This document shows, piece by piece, positions 25,342-36,859 of a DNA stretch of 64,000 bases; the stretch's first letter is position 1; each line of letters opens with the position of its first letter. Below the pieces are notes generated by a model that saw only the letters and a program-made list of their open reading frames with translations, was not told the origin of the DNA and ran no database searches. Position numbers and translations under genes: made by a program. Source of the DNA: Paralithodes platypus (taxonomy: Eukaryota; Arthropoda; Malacostraca; Decapoda; Lithodidae); contig CM064523.1 in NCBI GenBank assembly GCA_032716605.1, forward strand, positions 37,680,515-37,744,514. The letters are read 5' to 3'.

Positions 25342-25938
25342 TCAAGCCTGGGTACTAGGCTGTGACACCTGAGCTGACTGAGACCTGGTGACAGTACATG
25401 CCATCTGCGGCATCTGGCACCTCTCGATCCACTCTTGCCCCTCCCTACTTGTGTCGGCCGCCCTCTCGGCAACGACTAAGGGTGGAACCTCGGAAATAGG
25501 CACCGGAAAGTCGTTACCGAGAAGGAGGTCGACCCCCTCAACTGGCAATTTCTCCACAACACCCACATCCAACTCCTGTGTCACACCGTCCACCTCAAGC
25601 TCCACTCTGACCAGCGGGTATGACCGCGTAGCATTGATGCCTTGAACCACCACAACCCGAGCCGCGTTAATAGGCTTGCCAGTGAAGTTCTCAATAAGTG
25701 TCTGGGAAGCGCCCGTATCACGCAGCAACTCAAGCCTATGCTCCACACCAGCCCACCTCACAGTGCCGTTCCCCCTATGACCACAAAAAACATCTCGGAC
25801 GGGTGACGAGCCCTCCTGCTGCTTCTGCACCGGCTGTGACCTCGCAACCGACTGTTTACCCCGGGCAAACGCGGAAGACCTCAAAGACACACCGATGTTG
25901 CTCACTAGTGACACCACTGCTGTAGGCGGTGTGCTCGG
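25342..25938 (-). pseudogene. Copy A aspartic protease region
   Basis: In the same frame as the gag zinc knuckle. The active-site block LLRDTGASQTLI has DTGA at 25708-25719, and DLLLGNDF follows about 75 residues later, as in retroelement proteases acting as homodimers to cut Gag and Pol. The frame ends at TGA 25342-25344, where copy B has a sense TCA codon. Confidence 0.9.
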
Positions 25939-27324
25939 ACATGAGCGCGCAATATGCCCCTTCTTATGACACTTGAAACACTCCACTTCGCTCTTGGACT
26001 TCCCCTGAGGTGGGTAAGGGCCCTGGCCTTTCTTTAACAGGAATGGTTTCGACTTGGGATCAAAATTGGCAACAGTACTCTTAAATGGGTAATTAGTTGT
26101 GTCATTAATTCGGGGGGGTGGAGTGGTACGCCCCTTGTTACCTGCCTCAGCTCTCTGTGCAGACCCGCACCCACGAATCAATGACAACCTGAGGTCAGCC
26201 AGCTCGGCCGCCTCTTGCAGAGTTTTTGGTTGCGTTTCTTTCAGGTTAAGAGTCAAGTCACAGCCAGTACATTTGAAAAATTGTTCTAACAACACTAGTT
26301 GCTTCACTGCATCAAAAGTAGTTGCCTTCTCCGACCTTAACTAATTCCCAAGTGCATCTGACAGCTCTCTAGCGTGTTCCTGGAAAGTACTCTCCTTTCT
26401 CTTAGGAACCGCCCTAAACTTCAGCCTATAGGTCTCTGGCTGCAACTCATACGCCCTCAGGACAGCCTCTTTCAATGGCTCATAATTCACGCAGGAATCT
26501 AGGGGCAAAGCATCGTACGCCTTGAGTGCTTTCCCCGTCAATCGTGACGAAACAAGGGCTGCCAACTTCTCCTCGGGCCATTGGTGCTCCCGGCACTTTT
26601 TCTCAAAACGGAGAAAGATTTCTGTAACTTCTAACTCATCAAACACTGGAACCAACTTTAGTAGATGCGACAGGGACTGGTCATGGGGTCGACCCCCCTG
26701 GACGAAACGGTTCCCCGTCACCTATATACGAGTTTTCTCTAGGTCAACATCGGCACAATACCTTGCAGACTTAGCCTGATACTCATACTTGAGCTCAGCC
26801 TCATGCTTAGCCTGTCGCTCCTGCTGCTCAAGTTTGGCGAGCTCGAGCTGAAACAACATCTCGGAAGACAAACCCTGAGGAGGGGGTGCTACTACCGGGG
26901 ACCCACCCAGTGAGGCACCTAGAAGCTTACCCAACCGCCAGCGGACATCGGCCTGCGGGAACGTACTCGGCTCCGGAACCCGAGGGGGCGCCATGATAGG
27001 AGTTGAGTGGAATGGGGGCTGGGACGAAGGTGCCCCAGCTCCCGCTCCACCCGAACCCCCATGTACCCCACCCAGCACACAGGTAACCAGCTCACTTCTC
27101 GACAAACCGCTAGTACCAGAAAACCCTAAGACCGTGGCTATACACTGCAGTCCGTACCGGTCGAGCCCCGACACCCGGTCCGCCGACACAGGCTCCTCCA
27201 AAAACCTCCGAGCATCTTCCTCATTGTTCACCACCCGAACGCCGTTAACCAACTCCACCTTCTCCACCTCCTCGCCTGTTTCTCGCACTGTGCCCTCACT
27301 ATGCTCAGACCCGTCCAGTGACAT
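25939..27324 (-). pseudogene. Copy A gag with SCAN-like capsid and CCHC knuckle
   Basis: Start chosen at the ATG 27324-27322 (MSLDGSEHSEG). Order: acidic N-terminus, a proline-rich stretch (PPRVPEPSTFPQ), a charged helix (LELAKLEQQERQAKHEAELKYEYQ), capsid (SHLLKLVPVFDELEVTEIFLRFEKKCREHQWP ... LKAYDALP ... LKEAVLRAYELQPETYRLKF), then a segment resembling SCAN (26190-26450). A CX2CX4HX4C zinc knuckle lies at 25939-25980. Damage: TAG 26722-26724 from a 9-bp insertion absent in B, and TAG 26341-26343 shared with B where the third copy has Trp. Gag would assemble the retroelement particle in the cytoplasm. Confidence 0.9.
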
Positions 27325-27562
27325 GGTGGAGTCAACAACAAAAATTCTCAAGTCAAGACAAAAGTAGCCAAACTCTCGCGTAACTTTATTCACCAAAAAT
27401 ATTTGAAGATGTTTTTAAGTGCAATACTAGGTAACCAATAAACTCCAACAAGTTCCATATGTCCTCAAAACAATGTCCACTGCCAACACTGCAAGAAATA
27501 AATTCAACCCCAAATGGCAATAATATTTATAAAAAAAAAAAATGCAATATTCAGTTCACTAT

Positions 27563-27580
27563 ATCCTGGCAAGGTCGCCA
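27563..27580 (-). promoter_or_regulatory. Copy A tRNA primer-binding site (candidate)
   Basis: Two bases inside the LTR the minus strand reads TGGCGACCTTGCCAGGAT, which would pair with a tRNA ending ATCCTGGCAAGGTCGCCA. The GGTCG-CCA ending resembles arginine tRNAs (inference). The first 12 bases are conserved beside the LTRs of copy B and of the third copy. Confidence 0.7.
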
Positions 27581-27582
27581 TT

Positions 27583-29379
27583 TGTTACAACCGGCACTAC
27601 GAAATAAACAAGGGCACTTAATATTGGACTAGAAGATAGGCTATAAATTATCTGCAACAACGGTACGCTAATTCCAAACCCTCGAACTATTAAGCCGGTG
27701 AACAAAACACGTACACCCTTCAGAGTTAATCTACTGGATAACGGGGTATCAATTAACTGGGTTAAGTGTACTTCTACAAAGGTTTTCCGGTGACGGCAAA
27801 GCCTACTCACAACAGGAGTACTTACGTTAATAAAATGCTCTCAAGTAATAACAATGCTTAAATAAACTTATGACAAGATTTAGTAAAGGAGTATATGCTT
27901 ACGTTAACTTTAGTGTGAGTCTGAACTCAACACTAAACTCTTCAATGCTCTATGAAAACACTGGAAGTCTAGTCCTACAGCAAACAGATATGGAATCTTC
28001 TGAAAACGTCTGATGCTCTAAGATGCTCGTCGAATATAGAACAGAAATAATGCAGGGACAGGACACCAAAGCATCTATCTTAATTACACCAACAAGTAGG
28101 ATACATATATATAAAACAAGGGAGTGCAACAACTCTGTGACAGCACTAATAATAGCCACTCAAAACAGTACTTCCTTAGCCAACGTAACAGCCAAACTGG
28201 GTTGTGCACTATGCATCAACCTAGGCTAAAATAAGGCGTGAATAATTCCTAAAGCATACGCAATTATAGTTAATAAACACAATGCTGTCTTTCTCACTAA
28301 TAAAGTCTAGCAGTGGCATAAAAGGTACAAGGAACCTAGGCAGAGCGCAAGAATGCTCGTAGCCTACTGTCTCCCCTTGAACAGATTTCCCTTATGATAC
28401 GTTAAGTGACTAGCAGGCTCTCTTGGTAAGTCCAGATCTCAACTATCTGGACTTACCCTGGAGCTCCACAAAGGTCAACAAAATGAGGTAGCAAGCATAC
28501 GAGCAAGAATAGGCAAAAGCCCCTCGCTTGTATGCTGCTACACTCGCAAAGGAAAAATATGCACAAGGGTTACAGGCTACCTAGCTCCGTCGAAGTCGTA
28601 CAGGCTCTGACTTGCCATATACATAACTCAGACAACGACCAAGGATACCCTCCACTGTCTAGCATTAAATAGTAGGAAAGAACAACTCAACAATTAGAAG
28701 CACCCCAATACTATGATACCATGTGATTATGACTCTAATAATCCCTAAAGCTAGTGCAAAACATATATGTGAGAACTGGTGCTGGTAATACGCCTGGCCG
28801 ACTATGGAAGTCGTATGCAGAACCAGAAGGGATAAGTAATTGAATAAAGCCAAGAAGTATGGAAAAGAAGAAGTTCAGAGAGAGAAACAGTAGTAAAGAG
28901 GGTTAGATTGGGGACAGATTGCAAGGGACGTCTAGGACCAAGCACAACATACCAAGCTCTGAAGAGGCACGCGGGAACGATGCCCGCACTACCTTACTAA
29001 GACAGCGGCCCCCAATCACAGACGACTACGTCATGAAAAGCAGGCGTCATATGACGCGTCAGGCCCGCCGGCCAATCACGAGCGGGTGGCACAGCCCAAG
29101 CGAGGAATGCACACGTACATACACACGCACACACTACCACCTCGCTGCTCCTTCTCGCTCTCTCTCCTTGCAATTCACTCTACATATTTTATACTCTACC
29201 AATGATATAAAATACTTCCAAGTGTCACACACAAGAATAAAGACCACCACTGATCTGTCTGTGACAACATGAACACTAAGAAAGAAAGAACATCATTCTA
29301 CGATTATTATAGCCCATTTCACTGCCCTGGCGAGCGCTAGCGAGTACGAGTACATTCTGGCAAGCTGGCCAGCGTAACA
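27583..29379 (-). repeat. LTR2, shared middle LTR
   Basis: Runs from TGTTACAACC to GTAACA (1797 bp). Internal region A's primer-binding site lies at its low side and internal region B's polypurine tract at its high side, so it is at once the 5' LTR of A and the 3' LTR of B. Confidence 0.95.
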
Positions 29380-29789
29380 CCCCGCCCAAGATGTGGGACG
29401 TTTTAACCTAAGGTGAACGCCACATCTGACCCGACAGAATGCCCACCAACCCCGCATCACCCAGCTACTCCCCCAAGTTGTGAAAACAAGGCACAATTAC
29501 AAACATAAAACACTTCATTATTTAAAACAAAATCTACACAACACTTCCCAAAAATAATAGTATCACTTAACAATATTACGCTCAATGAGCAAGCTTCACC
29601 TAGCCTAGCCTACTAAGACAAAAACACAGGATGTCTTAGATTCTTGCTGTAACATACTGCACTTATATACTATCAAAAAGAAAGAGGTTTTTACGTGAGG
29701 TTTTATATTTTTAATAGTGTTTTTGGCGGCTTTGCACTACAGGGGCAAGCCTAATTGTTCTCCACTCAATCCAACACACCTGTGGTGAT
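29380..29789 (-). promoter_or_regulatory. Copy B 3' non-coding region and polypurine tract
   Basis: Same layout as copy A: CTTGGGCGGGG tract beside the LTR (29380-29390), about 400 bp, no env-size frame. Confidence 0.7.
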
Positions 29790-30367
29790 CTACCCTGGGT
29801 CCTCCACCCTAGACAAACAGTCAGCGATCACGTTGTCACAACCAGCAATATGGCGAATGTCTAGGTTTACTCCTGCAACATTAAGGACCATCTGGTTAGG
29901 CTCATATTCCGGTTGTGGAACTGATTCAAAAACTTCAAAGGGTGGTGGTCAGTGTAGATCACCATGACTGGGCCAAAAGCGGGAACATACACCTCAAAGT
30001 GCCTGAGCGCCAGCACAATGGCCAAAAGCTCCTTCTCTACCACTGAATAGTTCTTATGTGCTGAGTTGAACTTCTTGGAAAAGAAACTTACTGGGTGTTC
30101 CACACCTTCTGTGTCTGTTTGCAACAAGACGGCACCAGCCCCTACACCGCTAGCATCTGTCGCTAGCTGAAAAGGTCTTGAGAAGTCTGGGGCCCTGAGT
30201 ATGGGGTGAGTGTACAAAAGATGCTTCACCAGTGAGAATGCTTTCTCATACTCAGGTGCCCACTCAAACTTTTTCGTCTTTGCAAGTAGGTCAGTCAGAG
30301 GAGCCAGCACCGAGGAGTATCCGCTGATGAATCTACGATAATACCCAATCATGCCCAAGAACCTCAT
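29790..30367 (-). pseudogene. Copy B RNase H and pol C-terminus
   Basis: Same domain as in copy A with DASGVGAG, KELLAIVLALRHFEVY and IYTDHHPLKFL. A one-base deletion near 29865 (GGTTTACTCC for GGTTATACTCC) shifts the last part, after which the HIAGCDNVIADCLSR block can still be read in another frame. The entry frame is shifted relative to RT at the same position as in copy A. Confidence 0.9.
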
Positions 30368-31165
30368 GATTGTCTTTTGGTGGTCGGCCTGGAGAACTGG
30401 TTAATAGCCTGTATCTTGGTTTGGGGGGGGGCACACCTGGCCTAACCCTACCACAAACCCTAAGTACTGCAGAGTTGCCCGAACAAATTCGCATTTGCCC
30501 AGATTGACCACCAAATGAGCCTCACTCAGCCTCCTGAACAATGCCCTGATGTGCTTGCAATGGCTTTCAAAGTCATCATCGTAGATTATTACATCATCTA
30601 GGTAAACGGTGCAGTTAGGGATCTCCGCCACTAACTCATTCATCAGGCATTGGAAGGTTGCAGGTGCATTCTTCAACCCATACGGCATAACGTTGCAACG
30701 GTAAGTGTTCCCATGCACCACAAACCCACACACCAGCTTCGCCCGCTCAGACAATGGCACCTGCCAGTAACCTTTGACAAGATCCACCTTGGTCAGGTAA
30801 CGTGCACACCCGATCTTGTCAACACTGTTATCTACGCGGGGAAGAGGGTAGGCATTGGTGGGGGTTAAGCCGTTCAACCGCCTGAAGTCAATGCAAAACC
30901 TGACCTTGCCGTCTGGTTTAGGCTGCAGAGTAACGGGAGATGTCCACCTAACCGCCCCTTTTTCTATCAGCCCCCTCTCCAACATGTAGCCTAATTCCGC
31001 TCGGAGGGCCGGATGTTTAATGGGAGGTACACGATAGGGCACTGATTTAAAGGGGAGGTGGTCTCCAACGTCTACATCGTGCACCGCATGAGTTGTGAGG
31101 CCTGGGTGCTCGGCAAAAACAGTGGGGTATAAACTGAACAGGTGCTGGATCGCTGCACGCTGTTA
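30368..31165 (-). pseudogene. Copy B reverse transcriptase
   Basis: The better RT copy. It reads continuously from the integrase frame after TAA 31163-31165, through LPFKSVPYRVPPIKHPALRAEL, WTSPVTLQPKPDGKVRFCID, LTKVDLVKGYWQVPL and the YLDD box at 30593-30604, to a nine-G run near 30423-30431 that shifts the frame (copy A has eight). Motifs are Ty3/gypsy-type. Confidence 0.92.
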
Positions 31166-32656
31166 CTCAGGCAGGTGCTCAAGCGCTTCCACAGCCACCT
31201 GACTCGTGTTCCCCGCCCACAGATCCGCCGAAACATGACAATCCCAACTTTCCTCCACCTGTGCCTCACTGCCCCCCTCTCCTTCTCCACCTTGGCCGCT
31301 GCAGACCAACACAGGGGCAGTAGGCTGCTCAGGTGGTCGCCTCACGAACTCTTTTAACAGGTTCACATGACAGAGCTGATTTTTCCTCCGCCTATCCGGA
31401 GTAGCCACAAGGTAATCTAGGTCAGGTAACTTCCTCACGACCTTGTAAGGACCGACATACTTGGCAGACAGGGGATGGCCTACTAAGGGCAATAAGACCA
31501 AAACCTCCTGTCCTACCACAAACTCCCGGAGCTTTGCTTTGATATCATACCGATCCTTCATCAAGGCCTGATTACCTACCAAATTTCTCCCTGCCAACTC
31601 CAGGCTTTTCAGCATCCTGTCTCTACTCTCGAGGACATACTTAATTAGAGAACATGGTGGCACAGTCCCTTCCCAGATCTCTCTCACCATGCTCAGAGGA
31701 CCTCTAACCTGATGCCCGAAAACTAACTCGTTGGGGCTGAACCCAAGGCTCTCCCCAGGTACCTCTCGTGCCGCAAACAAAACGTACGGTAGCCCCAGGT
31801 CCCAATCCTTGCCATTCTCCAAACAGTAGCACCGCAACATGCATTTCAAAGTAGAATGCCATCTTTCCAACACCCCTTGACTCTCTGGGTGATAAGCTGA
31901 AGAGACAACCGTATTGATCCCATGCTGCTGCATGGTCTGTTTAAAGAGAGTGGACGTGAAATTTGACCCTTGGTCCGACTGAATTTCCTGCGGGTACCCG
32001 TATCTCGAGCAATACAACAGCAAGTTTCGCACAACAGTTTTAGACTTGCCATTTCTCATAGGGTATGCATCAGGGTAGCGAGTGGAGACGTCCATGAGGG
32101 TTAGCAAAAATCTGTTGCCTGCACTAGTGGGAGGCAGAGGGCCTACCATGTCGATGACAACCTTGCTGAAGGAAGGACCAATAGCAGGCACTGGGTGCAA
32201 CGGAGCCTTAGGTATGCTCTGGTTCGGCTTTCCCACCCTCTGGCAGGTACCACACATCGCCACCCAGGCCGAAACTTGGGCTTTAATACCTGGCCACCAG
32301 AACAACCTAGATAACGAGGCCAACGTTTTACTCACACCCAAGTGACCTGCCAACCGCAACAGGGTATCACGGCACTTTTCAGGTACCACCAACTGGTCAA
32401 CCACTCTTGCCCCACCATCCCAACTACGTCTGGGATCCAAAAAACGGCGATACAGAATTCCCCCAACATGCAAAAAATCTCCCGGCTTTGTATCCCCGTC
32501 CTCATCGAGTTCTATAGCCCCGTTCCCAGAACTCTCAAGCCCAGGATCTTCTATTTGCAAACGACATATATCAGAGGGTGCCAACCTGTCCAAATGCTCC
32601 TGGAGCAACTTGTGGCCACCCCCAATACTGGGCTGGTCAAGCCTTGCCTGCTTCAC
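31166..32656 (-). pseudogene. Copy B integrase, 497-codon open frame
   Basis: An open frame of about 497 codons. Zinc-binding-like region about residues 105-139 (AGHLGVSKT ... CGTCQ; the usual first His is not obvious). The catalytic triad is Asp169 (VVIDMVGPL), Asp228 (IQSDQGSNF) and Glu264 (GVLERWHST), with the canonical 35 residues between the last two. A GPY module (VGPYKVVRKLPDLDY) lies at about 401-415. Upstream, a small deletion near 32660 puts protease and integrase out of frame. RT follows directly downstream in the same frame, broken only by TAA at 31163. Confidence 0.93.
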
Positions 32657-33429
32657 CTGAAACGTGTCTGTCGCGGAGTGCTAACACGCCCTACCATGTC
32701 ACTAAGGGGGACAGGTTCTGGGACCACTCCGGACATCAAAATGGGTGCAAGTACCGAGTCACCAAGGAGTGTCGCTGGGTCAAAACTCTCAACCCGACCA
32801 CCAGCCTTGACTTTCTCCTTCCGACCCTTCCTCCGCTGGTCTGAAGCCTGGGTACTAGGCTGTGACACCTGAGCGGACTGAGACCTGGTGACAGCACACG
32901 CCATCTGTGGCATCTGGCACCTCTCGATCCACTCTTGCCCGTCCCTACTTGTGTCGGCCGCCCTCTCGGCAACGACTAAGGGTGGAACCTTAGAAATAGG
33001 CACCGCAAAGTCGTTACCGAGAAGGAGGTCGACCCCCTCAACTGGCAATTTCTCCACAACACCCACATCCAACTCCTGTGTCACACCGTCCACCTCAAGC
33101 TCCACTCTGACCAGCGGGTAAGACCGCATAGCATTGATGCCTTGAACCACCACAACCCGAGCCGCATTAATAGGCTTGCCAGTGAAGTTCTTAATAAGTG
33201 TCTGGGAAGCGCCCGTATCACGCAGCAACTCAAGCCTATGCTCCACACCAGCCCACCTCACATTGCCGTTCCCCCTATGACCACAAAAAACATCTCGGAC
33301 GGGCGACGAGCCCTCCTGCTGCTTCTGCACCGGCTGTGACCTCGCAACCGACTGTTTACCCCGGGCAAACGCGGAAGACCTCAAAGACACACCAATGTTG
33401 CTCACTAGTGACACCACTGCTGTAGGCTG
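32657..33429 (-). pseudogene. Copy B aspartic protease region
   Basis: DTGA at 33208-33219 in LLRDTGASQTLI and DLLLGNDF downstream. Followed by a linker rich in Gln/Ser and Lys (QSAQVSQPSTQASDQRRKGRKEKVK) that ends at the frameshift near 32660. Confidence 0.9.
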
Positions 33430-34815
33430 TGTGCTCGGACATCAGCGCGCAATATGCCCCTTCTTATGACACTTGAAACACTCCACTTTGCTCTTGGACT
33501 TCCCCTGAGGTGGGTAAGGGCCCTGGCCTTTCTTTAACGGGAAGGGTTTCGACTTGGGATCAAAATTGGCAACAGTACTCTTAAATTGGTAATTAGTTGT
33601 GTCATTAATTCGGGGGGGTGGAGTGGTACGGCCCTTGTTACCTGCCTCAGCTCTCTGTGCAGACCCGCACCCACGAATCAATGACAACCTTAGGTAAGCC
33701 AGCTCGGCCGCCTCTTGCAGAGTTTTTGGTTGCGTTTCTTTCAGGTTAAGAGTCAAGTCACTGCCAGTACATTTGAAAAATTGTTCTAACAACACTAGTT
33801 GCTTCACTGCATCAAAAGTAGTTGCCTTCTCCGACCTTAACTAATTCTCTAATGCATCTGACAGCTCTCTAACGTGTTCCTGGAAAGTACTCTCCTTTCT
33901 CTTAAGAACCGCCCTAAACTTCAGTCTATAGGTCTCTGGCTGCAACTCATACGCCCTCAGGACAGCCTCTTTCAACGCCTCATAATTCACGCAGGAATCT
34001 AGGGGCAAAGCATCGTACGCCTTGAGTGCTTTCCCCGTCAATCGTGACGAAACAAGGGCTGCCCACTTCTCCTCAGGCCATTGGTGCTCCCGGCACTTTT
34101 TCTCAAAACGGAGATAGAATTCTGTAACTCCTAACTCATCAAACACTGGAACCAACTTTAGTAGATGCGACAGGGACTGGTCATGGGGTCGACCCCCCTG
34201 GACGAAACGGTTCCCCGTCACCGTTTTCTCTAGGTCAACATCGGCACAATACCTTGCAGACTCAGCCTGATACTTATACTTGAGCTCAGCCTCATGCTTA
34301 GCCTGTCGCTCCTGCTTCTCAAGTTTGGCGAGCTCGAGCTGAAACAACATCTCGGAAGACAAACCCTGAGGAGGGGGTGCTACTACCGGCGACCCACCCA
34401 GTGAGGCACCTAGAGGCTTACCCAACCGCCAGCGGACATCGGCCTGCGGGAACGTACTCGGCTCCGGAACCCGAGGGGGGGCCATGATAGGAGTTGAGTG
34501 GAATGGGGGCTGGGACGAAGGTGCCCCAGCTCCCGCTCCACCCGAACCCCCATGCACCTCACCGAGCACACAGGTAACCAGCTCACTTCTCGACAAACCG
34601 CTAGTACCAGAAAACCCTAAGACCGTGGCTATACACTGCAGTCCGTACCGGTCCAGCCCCGACACCCGGTCGGCCGAGACAGGCTCCTCCAAAAACCTCC
34701 AAGCATCCTCCTCATTGTTCACCACCCGAATGACGTTAACCAACTCCATCTTCTCCACCTCCTCGCCTGTCTCTCGCACTGTGCCCTCACTATGCTCAGA
34801 CCCGTCCAGTGACAT
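33430..34815 (-). pseudogene. Copy B gag with SCAN-like capsid
   Basis: Start at ATG 34815-34813 (MSLDGSEHSEG). Same architecture as copy A: open through the N-terminal region and capsid to TAG 33841-33843, the stop shared with A inside the SCAN-like segment (33690-33950). It is open again until TGA 33442-33444, which replaces the Ser just before the last Cys of the zinc knuckle (CFKCHKKGHIAR then stop). The 9-bp insertion of copy A is absent. Confidence 0.9.
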
Positions 34816-35053
34816 GATGGAGTCAACAACAAAGATTCTCAAGTCAAGACAAAAGTAGCCAAACTCTCGTGTAACTTTATTCACCAAAAATATTTGAAGA
34901 TGTTTTTAAGTGCAATACTAGGTCACCAATAAACTCCAACAAGTTCCATATATCCTCGAAACAATGTCCACTGCCAACACTGCGAGAAATAAATTCAACC
35001 CCAAATGGCAATAAGATTTCTCCCAAAAGAAACTGCAATATTCAGTTCACTAT

Positions 35054-35071
35054 ATCCTGGCAAGGTCGCCA
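35054..35071 (-). promoter_or_regulatory. Copy B tRNA primer-binding site (candidate)
   Basis: Minus strand TGGCGACCTTGCCAGGAT, two bases inside LTR3, identical to the copy A site. Confidence 0.7.
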
Positions 35072-35073
35072 TT

Positions 35074-36859
35074 TGTTACGACCGGCACTACGAAATAAAC
35101 AAGGGCACTTAATATTGGACTAGAAGGTAGGCTATATCTGCAACAACGGTACGCTAATTCCAAACCCTCGAACTATTAAGCCGGTGAACAAAACACGTAC
35201 ACCCTTCAGAGTTAATCTACTGGATAACGGGGTATCAATTAACTGGGTTAAGTGTACTTCTACAAAGGCTGATGGCAAAGCCTACTCACAACAGGAGTAC
35301 TTACGTTAATAAAATGCTCTCAAGTAATAACAATGCTTAAATAAACTTATGACAAGATTTAATAAAGAAGTATATGCTTACGTTAACTTTAGTGTGAGTC
35401 TGAACTCAACACTAAACTCTTCAATGCTCTATGAAAACACTGGAAGTCTAGTCCTACAGCAAACAGATATGGAATCTTATGAAAACGTCTGATGCTCTAA
35501 GATGCTCGTCGAATATAGAACAGAAATAATGCAGGGGCAGGACACCAAAGCGTGTATCTTAAATACACCAACAAGTAGGATACATATATATAAAACAAGG
35601 GAGTGCAACAACTCTGTGACAGCACTAATAATAGCCACTCAAAACAGTACTTCCTTAGCCAACGTAACAGCCAAACTGGGTTGTGCACTATGCATCAACC
35701 TAGGCTAAAATAAGGCGTGAATAATTCCTAAAGCATACGCAATTAAAGTTAATAAACACAATGCAGTCTTTCTCACTAATAAAGTCTAGCAGTGGCATAA
35801 AAGGTACAAGGAACCTAGGCAGAGCGCAAGCATGCTCATAGCCTACTGTCTCCCCTTGAACAGATTTCCCTTATGTTACGTTAAGTGACTAGGAGGCTCT
35901 CTTGGTAAGTCCAGATCTCAAGTATCTGGACTTACCCTGGCGCTCCACAAAGGTCAACAAAATGAGGTAGCAAGCATACGAGCAAGAGTAGGCAAAAGCC
36001 CTTCGCTTGTATGCTGCTACGCTCGCAAAGGAAAAATATGCACAAGGGTTACAGGCTACCTAGCTCCGTCGAAGTCGTACAGGCTCTGACTTACCACATA
36101 CATAACTCAGACAACGACCAAGGATACCCTCCACTGTCTAGCATTAAATAGTAGGAAAGAACATCTCAATAATTAGAAGCACCCCAATACTATGATACCA
36201 TGTGACTATGACTCTAATAATCCCTAAAGCTAGTGCAAAACATTATATGTGAGAACTGGTGCTGGTAATACGACTGGCCATCTATGGAAGTCGTATGCAG
36301 AACCAGAAGGGATAAGTAATTGAATAAAGACAAGAAGTATGGAAAAGAAGAAGTTCAGAGAGAGAAACAGTTGTAAAGAGGGTTAGATTGGGGACAGACT
36401 GCAAGGGACGTCTAGGACCAAGCACAACATACCAAGCTTTGAAGAGGCACGCGGGAAGGATGCCCGCACCACCTTACTAAGACAGCGGCCCCCAATCACA
36501 GACGACTACGTCATGAAGAGCAGGCGTCATATGACGCGTCAGGCCCGCCAGCCAATCACGAGCGAGTGGCACAGCCCAAGCGAGGAATGCACACGTACAT
36601 ACACACGCACACACTACCACCTCGCTGCTCCTTCTCGCTCTCTCTCCTTGCAATTCACTCTACATATTTTATACTCTACCAAAGATATAAAATACTACCA
36701 AGTGTCACAGACAAGAATAAAGACCACCACTGATCTGTCTGTGACAACATGAACACTAAGAAAGAAAGAACATCGTTCTACGATTATTATAGCCCACTTC
36801 ACTGCCCTGGCAAGCGCTAGCGAGTACGAGTACATTCTGGCAAGCTGTCCAGCGTAACA
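35074..36859 (-). repeat. LTR3 of the gypsy array
   Basis: TGTTACGACC to GTAACA, 1786 bp. The upstream (5') LTR of copy B and the outermost LTR of the array. It differs from LTR2 by scattered substitutions and a short deletion near 35270 (AAGGCTGATGGC for the longer text in LTR2). Confidence 0.95.

Larger units (their letters stand above)
15848..36859 (-). mobile_element. Tandem Gmr1-like Ty3/gypsy array: LTR-A-LTR-B-LTR
   Basis: Three LTRs (15848-21876 interrupted, 27583-29379, 35074-36859) alternate with two internal regions, A (21877-27582) and B (29380-35073), all transcribed on the minus strand. The middle LTR serves both elements. LTR ends are TGTTAC and GTAACA. Each internal region has a primer-binding site beside its upstream LTR, then gag, protease, integrase, RT, RNase H, about 400 bp of non-coding DNA and a G-rich polypurine tract. 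Outer flanks are CCGG (left) and CCAG (right), at best a decayed 4-bp duplication. One unequal exchange between LTRs of the same insertion would make this structure. Confidence 0.9.

Noticed and set aside
21877..35073. Classification of the array as Ty1/copia because integrase precedes RT
   Set aside because: RT, RNase H and the integrase GPY module read as Ty3/gypsy. Only the order is copia-like.
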